From Mariniflexile litorale (lineage in GTDB: Bacteria > Bacteroidota > Bacteroidia > Flavobacteriales > Flavobacteriaceae), in contig NZ_CP155618.1 of assembly GCF_031128465.2 (NCBI RefSeq), positions 443,501 through 507,500 on the forward strand: 64,000 bases of DNA, given 5' to 3'. The position numbers and the translations under genes were made by a program. A model generated the notes under the pieces. The model did no database searches and was not told the DNA's origin. It worked only from the letters and a program-made list of their open reading frames with translations. How positions within the stretch are numbered: the first letter of the stretch is position 1; every line of letters begins with the position of its first letter. Positions 24,992 through 33,229 of this stretch are shown here, one piece after another.

Positions 24992-26031
24992 TGAAGGTTA
25001 TTCTCTTTTGCCAAAATAATTACGCATTCGGTATTTTAGAACCTATTAAAGAGGTTCTTGTAGCTAGTAATGATGATTTCATATGGTTTATTAAAGAACC
25101 TATTTATAATGACTTTCCTTTTAAATCTGATAAACATACCACAAAACTTTCCGAATTAAAGGCTTATAATAGCGATGTTATTTTTGTTCCAGGAAATGAA
25201 GTTCCTCATTATTTAAGAGGTTTAAAAACACAAATATTTCATGGTTTAGCTGGTGAAAAAAAAGGACACTTTAGAATTAGACACTATTTCGATTTATACC
25301 TAACTCAAGGTCCATATTTCACTAATAAATTTAACGAACTTAAGATTATACATAAAAATTTTGATGTTATTGAAACTGGCTGGCCAAAACTAGATATTTA
25401 CGGAAAAGACAAAAGCACATACGCGAGTTACAAAGCAGAACTTCTAAAAACACATAACGCAAAAAAAATAGTCTTATACGCTCCAACTTTTTCTCCAAAA
25501 CTCACATCTGGTCCTTATTTGGTTAATCAAATTAAACAACTTGCCAACAACCATAAAGACTATATCATTCTCTTAAAGTTCCATCCACTAATGGCCCAAG
25601 AGTGGTTAGACGTTTATAAAGATTTAGCTAAAATAACGCCCAATATTATTTTTCAAGAAGAAAAAAATATCATTAAATTTTTATTGGTAGCCGATTTACT
25701 TGTAAGCGATACATCATCTGTTATATACGAATTTATTTTACTCGATAAACCTGTAATTACGTTTAAAAGCATTTCTGAAAATATTAACTGGGAAAACTCT
25801 AATGACTATGACGCATTAGAAATGTTAGTAAAAACAAATTTAGAAACAGATCCTTTTTCAAAATCTAGAGCATATCTAAACGAACAATTCCACCCATATA
25901 ATGATGGTAAATCTGCCGAACGTATGGTTGCAACAGTAAGAGCATACACTAAAACAAATGGTGTACCAGAAAAAAGAAATATTTCATTTTTTAGACGCTT
26001 AAAAATTTATTCCATTTTTGGTAAATCTTAG
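24991..26031 (+). CDS. CDP-glycerol glycerophosphotransferase-like (TagB/TagF) transferase
   Basis: 346 aa. The C-terminal half has the GT-B-like glyphos-transferase pattern: APTFSPKL, LLKFHPLM, ADLLVSDTSSVIYEFILLDKPVITF. The N-terminal half contains GLAGEKKGHFRIRHYFDLYL and VIETGWPKLD, matching the donor/acceptor domain (HGxxxK-like region) of the family. These enzymes add glycerol- or ribitol-phosphate units to wall teichoic acid in Firmicutes; in Gram-negatives relatives modify capsule or LPS. It overlaps the LicC-like gene by one base and is followed 50 bp later by a glycosyltransferase. Confidence 0.85.
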   Translation: MKVILFCQNNYAFGILEPIKEVLVASNDDFIWFIKEPIYNDFPFKSDKHTTKLSELKAYNSDVIFVPGNEVPHYLRGLKTQIFHGLAGEKKGHFRIRHYFDLYLTQGPYFTNKFNELKIIHKNFDVIETGWPKLDIYGKDKSTYASYKAELLKTHNAKKIVLYAPTFSPKLTSGPYLVNQIKQLANNHKDYIILLKFHPLMAQEWLDVYKDLAKITPNIIFQEEKNIIKFLLVADLLVSDTSSVIYEFILLDKPVITFKSISENINWENSNDYDALEMLVKTNLETDPFSKSRAYLNEQFHPYNDGKSAERMVATVRAYTKTNGVPEKRNISFFRRLKIYSIFGKS

Positions 26032-26081
26032 GCTTATTAAAAAGAATTATCTTACTTTTACTCCTGCAAAAACCCCAATTA

Positions 26082-26837
26082 ATGATTAAACTTTCAGCAA
26101 TTATTATAACATACAATGAAGAAGAACATTTAGAAAAATGTCTAAATTCTTTAACTGGAATCGCTGATGAAATCATTGTAGTAGACTCATTTTCAACTGA
26201 TAAAACTTCCGAAATTTGCAAATCATTTAATGTTACGTTTGTTCAACATCCTTTTGAAGGGTATATTGAACAAAAAAACTATGCGGTTTCGCTAGCAAAT
26301 AATGATTACATACTATCGCTTGATGGTGATGAAGCCCTTTCGGAAACTTTAAAAAGTAGCATTTTAAAAGTTAAAACGAATTGGAAATTTGATGGTTATT
26401 ACTGCAACCGATTGAACAATTATTGCGGGCAATGGATAAAACATTCTGATTGGTATCCCGATAAAAAACTTCGATTATTTAAAAAAGATAGTGGAGAATG
26501 GAAAGGCATAAACCCACACGATTCCTATACCTTGAAAAAAGGACTTAAATTCAGCAAACTAAAAGGTGATTTACTGCATTGGATTTATAGAGATTATTCA
26601 GACCATAATCAAAAAGTAGAACGTTTTTCAACTATTGCTTCCGAAGCTTATTTTAAATTGGGTAAAAAATCGTCTATTTGGAAAATTATTTACAGACCTG
26701 CTTGGGCCTTTTTTAAATCTTATTTTTTAAGACTGGGCTTCTTAGATGGTTTAAACGGATTAGTTATTTGTGTTCAAACCTATAATGTAACTTTTTTTAA
26801 ATACGTGAAACTTTACAGGCTTTGGAAAACAAAATAG
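26082..26837 (+). CDS. GT2 glycosyltransferase, LPS core (WaaE/KdtX-like)
   Basis: 251 aa. Begins IKLSAIIITYNEEEHLEKCL, with the acidic VVDSFSTDKT and DGDEALS (DxD) motifs of family GT2, and the HSDWYPDKKLRLFKK block characteristic of WaaE/KdtX beta-1,4-glucosyltransferases of LPS core. Cytoplasmic or membrane-associated. It sits 50 bp after the TagF-like gene and is convergent with the Kdo-kinase-like gene, which also points to LPS core. Sugar specificity is not evident. Confidence 0.87.
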   Translation: MIKLSAIIITYNEEEHLEKCLNSLTGIADEIIVVDSFSTDKTSEICKSFNVTFVQHPFEGYIEQKNYAVSLANNDYILSLDGDEALSETLKSSILKVKTNWKFDGYYCNRLNNYCGQWIKHSDWYPDKKLRLFKKDSGEWKGINPHDSYTLKKGLKFSKLKGDLLHWIYRDYSDHNQKVERFSTIASEAYFKLGKKSSIWKIIYRPAWAFFKSYFLRLGFLDGLNGLVICVQTYNVTFFKYVKLYRLWKTK

Positions 26838-26841
26838 TAGT

Positions 26842-27597
26842 TTATTTTTTTAGAAGCTTTTTCTTTAATCGTTTTTTTCTATGATATTTCTCCTGAAAGG
26901 CTTCTGTTTCTTGCCACATTAAATTGATGATTTTATTATAATCTTCTTCAGAACATTTTGCATATTCATCACTCATTACTTCAACCATCGATTTATGAAT
27001 AGTTAAACGTGCGAAATTTTTAATTCTGGTTTCAAAATCCAAAGGTCCAAAATTCATTCTGTTTAAATCCACTAAATAAAAATCATAATTATTTCCATTC
27101 TTTTTAATTAATGTGTTTCCTGGTGAGTGATCTAAAAACTGAATACCTTTCTCATGTAGACTAAAAGTAAATCGGGTAAAAGCTCTTAATATGTTTTCGT
27201 AATCGGGAATATTAAAATCTTTTGTTAGCGCCCTGTAAGTCATATCACAATCCAATTGTTCACTTACATAGAAACTTTTATTGAAAAAAAATAGTGATTT
27301 AAACTCAAAATAAGCAATAGGCTTTGGTGTTCCAACTCCTAGTGCCATTAACTTATTAGCATACTCAAACGAGCGTTGTGCTTTACTTTTTCTAAAAAAA
27401 TTATATACTATTTTATTTACTGTATTTGGAATTTTAAAGGCTTTTATATTTAAACTTACTCCTTCAAGAGGTATTATTTTAATTATATTTCGCTTACCAA
27501 CACCGCCTTTAAACGTATCAAAATTATGAATTACGTTGGACAATTTCTCTTTAAAACCGTCCTCTAATTCTCTATTAAAAACCTTAATTTCTTTCAT
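26842..27597 (-). CDS. Kdo/LPS-core kinase-like protein (WaaP/KdkA superfamily)
   Basis: 251 aa small kinase-fold protein. Candidate catalytic loop D156-H-S-P-G-N161 (FLDHSPGNTLI) and metal-binding Asp177 in YLVDLNRMNF match lipopolysaccharide kinases of the InaA/WaaP group, where these replace HxDxxxxN and DFG. A glycine stretch FKGGVGKRNIIKI near residues 29-41 fits the nucleotide loop. The C-terminus is very basic (KKRLKKKLLKK), suggesting membrane contact. Likely phosphorylates Kdo or heptose of the LPS core. Convergent with the GT2 gene (4 bp apart). Confidence 0.82.
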   Translation of the reverse strand: MKEIKVFNRELEDGFKEKLSNVIHNFDTFKGGVGKRNIIKIIPLEGVSLNIKAFKIPNTVNKIVYNFFRKSKAQRSFEYANKLMALGVGTPKPIAYFEFKSLFFFNKSFYVSEQLDCDMTYRALTKDFNIPDYENILRAFTRFTFSLHEKGIQFLDHSPGNTLIKKNGNNYDFYLVDLNRMNFGPLDFETRIKNFARLTIHKSMVEVMSDEYAKCSEEDYNKIINLMWQETEAFQEKYHRKKRLKKKLLKK

Positions 27598-27679
27598 TCA
27601 AATACAATAAATTCACAAAAAATCATATCATGCAATTTACTTCAATTCAAAAACACATCATATTAATTTTGTGTTGTAA

Positions 27680-27697
27680 ATTTGCACCGTTGCAAAT
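27680..27697. promoter_or_regulatory. Palindrome ATTTGCA-CCGT-TGCAAAT in the sua5 leader
   Basis: A perfect 7-bp inverted repeat with a 4-bp spacer. It overlaps the TAAATTTG (27677-27684) -7-like box and ends 15 bp before the sua5 ATG at 27712. It could be an operator or a small leader hairpin; no regulator is known. No TTG was found at the expected -33 distance. Confidence 0.35.
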
Positions 27698-27711
27698 ATA
27701 AGATTCATAAA

Positions 27712-28272
27712 ATGATTGGAGAAATAAATAATGCATTACAAATTTTAAAAGAAGGCGGTCTGATACTTTACCCAACCGACACTGTATGGGGTATTGGCTG
27801 CGATGCTGCAAATACCGAAGCTGTAAAAAAAATATACGCCCTAAAGCAACGAGTAGATAGTAAAGCTTTAATATGTTTAGTTGCCGATGATAGAATGCTA
27901 AAAAAGTATGTAAAACAAATACCCGAAGTAGCCCTAAACATTCTGGACATTACAGATAAACCAACTACGATTATTTACGATGATGCCCAAAATTTAGCAC
28001 CAAATTTAATAGCAGAAGACGGTACCATCGCTATAAGAATTCCTGATGATGAATTTTGCTTCCAACTTTGTAGAAGACTTAATGGTGCCATTGTTTCTAC
28101 ATCTGCAAATATTAGTGGTTATCCAACTCCAAATTCCTTTAAAGAAATACAACAAGAGGTTTTAAAAGGTGTAGACTATGTTGTAAATTTGCATCGTGAA
28201 AAAAATTGTAACAAACCATCGTCTATTATTAAGTTAAGTAATAATGGGGTTGTAAAGATTATTCGAGAATAA
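27712..28272 (+). CDS. L-threonylcarbamoyladenylate synthase (Sua5/YrdC/YciO family)
   Basis: 186 aa from the ATG at 27712 (MIGEINNALQILKEGG); ten upstream in-frame codons lie in the promoter/palindrome and are excluded. Makes threonylcarbamoyl-AMP from threonine, bicarbonate and ATP for the t6A37 modification of ANN-decoding tRNAs. The YrdC fold blocks are ILYPTDTVWGIGCDA, IYALKQRVDSKALICLV, IAIRIPDDEFC and GAIVSTSANISGYPTP. The long Sua5 C-terminal domain is absent. Its stop is immediately followed, in the same frame, by the GxxExxY remnant. Confidence 0.93.
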   Translation: MIGEINNALQILKEGGLILYPTDTVWGIGCDAANTEAVKKIYALKQRVDSKALICLVADDRMLKKYVKQIPEVALNILDITDKPTTIIYDDAQNLAPNLIAEDGTIAIRIPDDEFCFQLCRRLNGAIVSTSANISGYPTPNSFKEIQQEVLKGVDYVVNLHREKNCNKPSSIIKLSNNGVVKIIRE

Positions 28273-28592
28273 AAAACAGCCAACAATTTAGGTAATGGCT
28301 TTTCTGAAATAGTTTATAAGGATGCTTTAGAATATGAATTCAAAACCCTAAACATCCCTTATAAAAGAGAAAAAGAGTTCGTGGTAAGTTATAAAGACAC
28401 CATATTAAATCACAAATTTTACACAGATTTTGTGGTTTATAATAAAATAATTTTAGAAATAAAATCAACAGAAATTTAAACGACAAACATATTTCACAGT
28501 GTATAAACTATTTAAAAGTGTCTAATTGTAAACTGGCAATTATAGCTAATTTTCTCAAAGACCTATTAGAACACAAAAGAATAGTTTTATAA
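28273..28592 (+). pseudogene. GxxExxY-family protein remnant (N-truncated, frameshifted)
   Basis: Reading directly after the sua5 stop, in the same frame, gives NNLGNGFSEIVYKDALEYEF, then YKREKEFVVSYK and YTDFVVYNKIILEIKSTEI before TAA at 28477-28479. These are the G-x-x-E-x-x-Y motif and PD-(D/E)XK-like core of the GxxExxY family. Shifting frame by one base after STEI restores the family's C-terminal block: DKHISQCINYLKVSNCKLAI, then IANFLKDLLEHKRIVL, stop at 28590-28592. One missing base at about 28477 therefore explains the stop (an extra base would read EILNDKH). The N-terminal about 20 residues are also missing and there is no start codon, so the gene is dead. Confidence 0.85.
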
Positions 28593-28626
28593 TTTAAAAA
28601 CATTCGTGAATTAGTGGCATAATTAA

Positions 28627-30069
28627 ATGAATTACAAAGAAGCATTACACCACAATATATTTAAAATAATTTCCCAATCTGCTAAAGAATTAGGTCTAGA
28701 CAGCTTCGTTATTGGCGGTTTTGTACGCGATTTTATTTTAAAGCGTGGCAACGCTAAAGATATTGATGTAGTTGCGATTGGTGATGGTATAAAACTTGCC
28801 AGACAGGTTGCAAAAAACCTACCAAACAAACCCAGAGTACAGGTTTTTAAAACTTATGGCACTGCCATGCTTCGTTATGATGATATTGAAGTGGAGTTTG
28901 TTGGGGCACGTAAAGAATCATACACTGAAGACAGTAGAAACCCAGCAGTAGAAAATGGTTCGCTTCAAGACGATCAAAACCGTCGTGATTTTAGCATAAA
29001 TGCCATGGCTTTAGATTTAAGCGAATCTAAATTCGGTAATTTACTGGACCCTTTTAATGGTATTAAAGATTTAGAAAACAAAACTGTTCGCACCCCATTA
29101 AACCCCGATATCACTTACAGTGATGACCCACTGCGCATGATGCGTGCTATTCGGTTTGCAACCCAATTAAATTTCACTATTGAACAAAGTTCTTTAGATG
29201 CAATTACTAGAAATTCTGAAAGAATTAAAATCATTACCAACGAGCGCATTGTTGTAGAACTTAATAAAATTCTTGAAAGCGAAACCCCGTCCATTGGCTT
29301 TTTGCTTTTAGAACGTACAAACCTTTTAAAACACATCCTGCCCGAACTTATTGCATTAAAAGGTATTGATGAAGTGGAAGGTCAACGCCATAAAGATAAT
29401 TTTTATCACACTCTAGAAGTCGTTGATAATATTGCTAAAAACACTGACGATTTATGGTTACGTTGGGCTGCCTTATTGCACGATATTGGAAAGGCACCAA
29501 CAAAAAAATTCAGTAAAAAAGTGGGATGGACATTTCATGGGCATGAGTTTGAGGGTTCAAAAATGGTGTATCATTTATTCAAGCGTTTAAAAATGCCTTT
29601 GAATGAAAAAATGAAGTTTGTTCAGAAAATGGTATTCATGAGTTCGCGCCCAATAGTTTTAGCTAATGAAGAAGTTACCGATTCGGCTGTTCGTAGATTG
29701 GTTTTTGATGCAGGTGATTTTGTAGACGATTTGATGACACTTTGTGAAGCTGATATTACCACAAAAAACCCTAAAAAATTTAGCAAATACCATAATAACT
29801 TTAAAATTGTTCGTGATAAAATTATTGAAGTTGAAGAACGCGACCATGTTAGAAATTTCCAACCCCCCATTTCTGGTGAAGAAATCATGGAAACGTTCAA
29901 TTTAAAACCTTCAAGAGAAATTGGTATTATAAAAGAAACGATTAAAGAAGCTATTTTAGAAGGCGATATACCTAATGAACATGAAGCAGCTTACAATTTG
30001 ATGTTGAAGGAAGGGGAACGATTGGGTTTAGAAGTCTCAAAACTTCAAAGCGACAAAGACTCAAAGTAA
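28627..30069 (+). CDS. CCA-adding/tRNA nucleotidyltransferase with HD domain
   Basis: 480 aa. The class II nucleotidyltransferase head contains VIGGFVRDFIL and DIDVVAIGDG, followed by the RRDFSINAMALDL and DPLRMMRAIRFA blocks typical of bacterial tRNA nucleotidyltransferases and poly(A) polymerases. The HD hydrolase domain (LLHDIGKAPT, HGHEFEGSKM) follows in the middle. It adds or repairs the CCA 3' end of tRNAs, needed here because the tRNA-Leu gene in this window does not encode CCA. The four-helix-bundle gene follows after 2 bp. Confidence 0.94.
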   Translation: MNYKEALHHNIFKIISQSAKELGLDSFVIGGFVRDFILKRGNAKDIDVVAIGDGIKLARQVAKNLPNKPRVQVFKTYGTAMLRYDDIEVEFVGARKESYTEDSRNPAVENGSLQDDQNRRDFSINAMALDLSESKFGNLLDPFNGIKDLENKTVRTPLNPDITYSDDPLRMMRAIRFATQLNFTIEQSSLDAITRNSERIKIITNERIVVELNKILESETPSIGFLLLERTNLLKHILPELIALKGIDEVEGQRHKDNFYHTLEVVDNIAKNTDDLWLRWAALLHDIGKAPTKKFSKKVGWTFHGHEFEGSKMVYHLFKRLKMPLNEKMKFVQKMVFMSSRPIVLANEEVTDSAVRRLVFDAGDFVDDLMTLCEADITTKNPKKFSKYHNNFKIVRDKIIEVEERDHVRNFQPPISGEEIMETFNLKPSREIGIIKETIKEAILEGDIPNEHEAAYNLMLKEGERLGLEVSKLQSDKDSK

Positions 30070-30071
30070 TT

Positions 30072-30434
30072 ATGGAAAACAATAATACGTTTAGAAAATT
30101 ACTTATTTGGCAAAAGTCTATGACTTTAGTTACCGAAATTTACAAAGAAGTTAAAACATTTCCTTCTGATGAGTTATATGCTTTAACCTCACAAATAAAA
30201 AGGTCGGCAACGTCTATTCCAAGTAATATCGCAGAAGGCTACGGAAGAGAAGGTTTAAAAGATTATTTAAGGTTTCTAAATATTGCTCTAAGTTCTTTAT
30301 TCGAATTACAAACGCAAATGGAAATAGCTTATAACTTAAAGTATTTGAAAGAAGAAAACTTCAACGCACTTTATGAAAACTCAAGAGAAATTGAACGAAT
30401 GTTAACCAGTTTCATTAAAAAAATCAAGGCGTAA
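30072..30434 (+). CDS. Four-helix-bundle protein (S23/TIGR02436 family)
   Basis: 120 aa. Conserved core LIWQKSMTLVTEIYKEVKTF, LTSQIKRSATSIPSNIAEGY and KDYLRFLNIALSSLFELQTQ is diagnostic of the four-helix-bundle family first seen as an ORF in 23S rRNA intervening sequences. Function is unknown. It is found at scattered chromosomal positions in Bacteroidetes and is probably horizontally mobile. Here it sits only 2 bp after cca and is followed directly by the octanucleotide repeat, which makes this a likely insertion point. Confidence 0.9.
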   Translation: MENNNTFRKLLIWQKSMTLVTEIYKEVKTFPSDELYALTSQIKRSATSIPSNIAEGYGREGLKDYLRFLNIALSSLFELQTQMEIAYNLKYLKEENFNALYENSREIERMLTSFIKKIKA

Positions 30435-30466
30435 TTAGTAACAGGGCTACAAAGTATCAAAGTTTC

Positions 30467-30596
30467 AAAAAAAACTTTGAATCTCTAAAACTCTAAAACT
30501 CTGAAACTCTGAACCTCTGAACCTTTGAACCTCTGAACCTTTGAAACTTTGAACCTCTGAACCTCTGAACCTCTGAAACTTTGAACCTTTGAAACA
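30467..30596. repeat. Octanucleotide tandem repeat, about 16 imperfect copies
   Basis: An imperfect 8-bp unit (A/C)CT(C/T)T(G/A)AA repeats without interruption, mainly CCTCTGAA, CCTTTGAA, ACTTTGAA and ACTCTGAA. The array fills the gap between the four-helix-bundle gene and ctaA, and the TTG start of ctaA (30589-30591) lies inside the last copy. On the plus strand it has stops in every frame because 8 is not a multiple of 3. A preceding AAACTTTGAATCTCTAAA stretch is a degenerate edge. Confidence 0.9.
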
Positions 30597-31608
30597 AAAA
30601 AAAGACAACAAAAAAGTCATCTATTGGCTATTAACAGGCTGCCTACTCATATTCATTATGGTTATTGTTGGTGGCATAACTCGATTAACCGATTCTGGAT
30701 TATCAATCTCAAATTACAAATTAATTTCGGGCACCATCCCCCCAATAGGCGAACAAGAATGGCAAGAAGCCTTCGATTTGTACAAACAATACCCAGAATA
30801 TCAAAAACTTAATAATCATTTTGGTTTAGAAGATTTTAAAAGCATCTATTTCTGGGAGTGGTTACACCGTGTTATTGGTCGTGTTATAGGCTTGGTATTT
30901 ATGATACCATTCATTTATTTTTTACTAAGAAAACAACTTACTAAAAAAACCATACTAAAATGCTTGGTGCTTCTTGGTCTAGGGGCATTTCAAGGTTTTT
31001 TAGGTTGGTACATGGTTAAAAGTGGTCTCGTAGATATGCCTGATGTGAGTCATTTTAGACTCGCAGCCCATTTAACAACGGCTTTCCTAACATTTGCAGC
31101 AACGCTTTGGGTTGCATTAGACTTGATGTTTCCAAACCGAAAGCCAGCCAACAAACCCGTTAGAAAACTTATTATTATCAGTTACTCTGTTTTAATTTTT
31201 CAAATTATATATGGTGCCTTTGTAGCTGGTTTAAAGGCCGGTTTACTGCATAACCACTGGCCTATGATGAATGAAGGCGAGTTTATTCATTTTACTGCCT
31301 ACACACTAGAGCCGCTTTATAAAAACTTTATAGAAAACCCAAGTGGGATCCAATTTATTCATCGTACAACCGCTTATTTAGTGGTGTTTTTTATATTTCT
31401 TATCTGGAGAAAATCTAGAACACTTACCCTCACACCTCATCAACAAAAAGGTGTTAATTCTTTAATTATTTTGGTAATTACTCAATTTATTTTGGGGGTA
31501 TTTACTATTATTTTACAAGTACCCTTGTGGCTAGGTGTGGCGCATCAAATAGGTGCTTTTTTATTATTAAGTGCTATGACATTTACTTTACATCGCTTTT
31601 CTAAATAA
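30589..31608 (+). CDS. ctaA: Heme A synthase (COX15/CtaA family)
   Basis: 339 aa integral membrane protein with about eight membrane spans; oxidises heme O to heme A for aa3-type cytochrome oxidases. Conserved histidines are in EWLHRVIGRVIG, HFRLAAHLTTAF, IQFIHRTTAYLV and GVAHQIGAFLLL. The N-terminal MVIVGGITRLTDSGLSI block is typical. The best start is the TTG at 30589 (MKQKKDNKKVIYW); the next in-frame ATG would remove half of the first membrane span. That TTG is inside the octanucleotide repeat, so the usual leader is missing or replaced. Confidence 0.93.
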   Translation: MKQKKDNKKVIYWLLTGCLLIFIMVIVGGITRLTDSGLSISNYKLISGTIPPIGEQEWQEAFDLYKQYPEYQKLNNHFGLEDFKSIYFWEWLHRVIGRVIGLVFMIPFIYFLLRKQLTKKTILKCLVLLGLGAFQGFLGWYMVKSGLVDMPDVSHFRLAAHLTTAFLTFAATLWVALDLMFPNRKPANKPVRKLIIISYSVLIFQIIYGAFVAGLKAGLLHNHWPMMNEGEFIHFTAYTLEPLYKNFIENPSGIQFIHRTTAYLVVFFIFLIWRKSRTLTLTPHQQKGVNSLIILVITQFILGVFTIILQVPLWLGVAHQIGAFLLLSAMTFTLHRFSK

Positions 31609-31645
31609 CTTAAAAAAACATACATTTGCAAAATATTTTTTACCT

Positions 31646-32161
31646 ATGATTTATAGATTTAGAGTTATATTGGATAACGATGTTGATGATGATGTGTTTC
31701 GCGATTTAGAAATACGAGAAACCGACACGCTTGAAGATTTACATAACATCATCACCCAATCGTTTGGGTTTGATGGTACCGAAATGGCATCTTTTTATTT
31801 AAGCAATATCCAGTGGGATCAAGGTGAAGAAATATCATTATTCGATTTAAGCGAAGATACTTCGGCACGCTTAATGAATGAAACCGCCATTAACGATGTC
31901 GTTCACGACAAACAAACTCGACTTATTTATGTGTACGACTTTTTAAGTATGTGGACATTTTACGTGGAATTAGCTGAAATTGTGGAAGAAACCCAAGGTG
32001 TAGACTATCCTAATTTAATGTTTGTACATGGGCAAATCCCAGATGAAGCACCAGAAAAAATATTTGATACCGATGACGACTTTGATGATTTCGATGAATT
32101 TGAAGACGATTTAGATATAGAAGATTACGACGGCTTGGACTTCGACGAAAACTGGAACTAA
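31646..32161 (+). CDS. pRiA4b ORF-3/IS1096 passenger-like family protein
   Basis: 171 aa. The IYRFRVILDND start, TLEDLHNIITQSFGFDGTEM and LIYVYDFLSMWTFYVEL blocks match the pRiA4b ORF-3-like family (also called IS1096 element passenger TnpR-like). The C-terminal about 35 residues are almost purely acidic (DDDFDDFDEFEDDLD). Molecular function is unknown. Despite the family name no transposase or terminal inverted repeats are present here, and similar stand-alone copies are common in Flavobacteriia. Confidence 0.85.
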   Translation: MIYRFRVILDNDVDDDVFRDLEIRETDTLEDLHNIITQSFGFDGTEMASFYLSNIQWDQGEEISLFDLSEDTSARLMNETAINDVVHDKQTRLIYVYDFLSMWTFYVELAEIVEETQGVDYPNLMFVHGQIPDEAPEKIFDTDDDFDDFDEFEDDLDIEDYDGLDFDENWN

Positions 32162-32167
32162 CCCACT

Positions 32168-33229
32168 CTATCTAAAGTTTGCAGGGTTAATGTTTTCATA
32201 ATTTTGAGTTAAAAATTCTAAAGATTTTTTAAGTATCTGCCCCATAGATTTACATTTCATAAAGTCTGCATCTAAAGTATAATCATAAATTTTTGCTTTT
32301 AACAAATCAATATTTTCCGTTTTAGATATCACGTCATGCACCATACAATCTACAAGTTCGTCTATGCGTCCATGAAAACTTTTTAAACGTTTTACCAAAA
32401 TAGAACGTTCTTCAATTTTATATTGATCTATGGATAGCTTTTGAAAGGTTTCAGACACCAATTCTACCATTTTTAAATTTTCCTTAAAAAACTGTGGCCT
32501 GTAAACATTAAATTTTCCTTCGTATGATTGTTGATCAAAATCTATGGCTCTAATTTTATAAACCACGTGGTCAAAATCGTGTGTTGGCACAATTACATAA
32601 TTATACGAGCGCATATCGCCTAAAAGCCGAATCATACAACGCTCATTAAATTTTACAAACTCTTTTGCTATTTGTGATTTTTCAGATTTATCACATTTTG
32701 GTAAAAAACTCTTAATAAACTCATCACCCGGAATACCCGCAATATGCTCTTCTATTAAAGTATCTTTATAAACTAAAAAATTCAAATTATATGGAGAAAG
32801 CATGTGCTCTAATTCCAAACCATAAACACGCGACGCATCAGCAGTTTTAATATAGAAATATGTAAAATTATCATTTAAAATATTTCTGATTTTTATTCTA
32901 AAAGGTTTTGAATTTCCAAACGTGCAAAAATCAATGGCATCCACACTTAAAAATGGCAATGTATTTTCGTTACCATCCGAATGCAAAATGGTATACACTT
33001 TCTTCAGCGACAATTCAATTTCTTGTCTTTCAAACTCATTATAATACACCCGAATCCAAAGTGTATCATTATCCTCCTTATCATAAACCACAATCGATCC
33101 TTGAAAACGCAATAAATCATCATAAAAAATAGGTATTTTTATATTCCTATTATACTCTGAAAGGTAGTCATGTAACTGAGGTTTTATTGGAAAAGATGGT
33201 TTTTTCTTAGAAATTATTAAATCGTCCAT
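32168..33229 (-). CDS. Conserved hypothetical protein, 353 aa
   Basis: A cytosolic protein without signal peptide or membrane span. I do not recognise a named domain. Features: an N-terminal beta-rich part (SIVVYDKEDNDTLWIRVYYN), a middle helical part (GDEFIKSFLPKCDKSEKSQI) with NERCMIRLLGDMRSYNYVIV and RAIDFDQQSYEG, and a C-terminal helical tail. The VIVPTHDFDHVVYKIRAIDF stretch is reminiscent of a kinase-fold metal site, but nothing firm supports a kinase. It ends 6 bp after the stop of the convergent acidic-tail gene. Confidence 0.75.
   Translation of the reverse strand: MDDLIISKKKPSFPIKPQLHDYLSEYNRNIKIPIFYDDLLRFQGSIVVYDKEDNDTLWIRVYYNEFERQEIELSLKKVYTILHSDGNENTLPFLSVDAIDFCTFGNSKPFRIKIRNILNDNFTYFYIKTADASRVYGLELEHMLSPYNLNFLVYKDTLIEEHIAGIPGDEFIKSFLPKCDKSEKSQIAKEFVKFNERCMIRLLGDMRSYNYVIVPTHDFDHVVYKIRAIDFDQQSYEGKFNVYRPQFFKENLKMVELVSETFQKLSIDQYKIEERSILVKRLKSFHGRIDELVDCMVHDVISKTENIDLLKAKIYDYTLDADFMKCKSMGQILKKSLEFLTQNYENINPANFR

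Noticed and set aside
30467-30596. Coding function on the minus strand of the octanucleotide array
   Set aside because: The minus strand is open through the repeat only because the unit lacks stops there; no start codon, no conserved product.
31646-32161. Mobile element suggested by the IS1096-passenger family name
   Set aside because: No transposase, terminal inverted repeats or target duplications around it; the family is common as single chromosomal genes.
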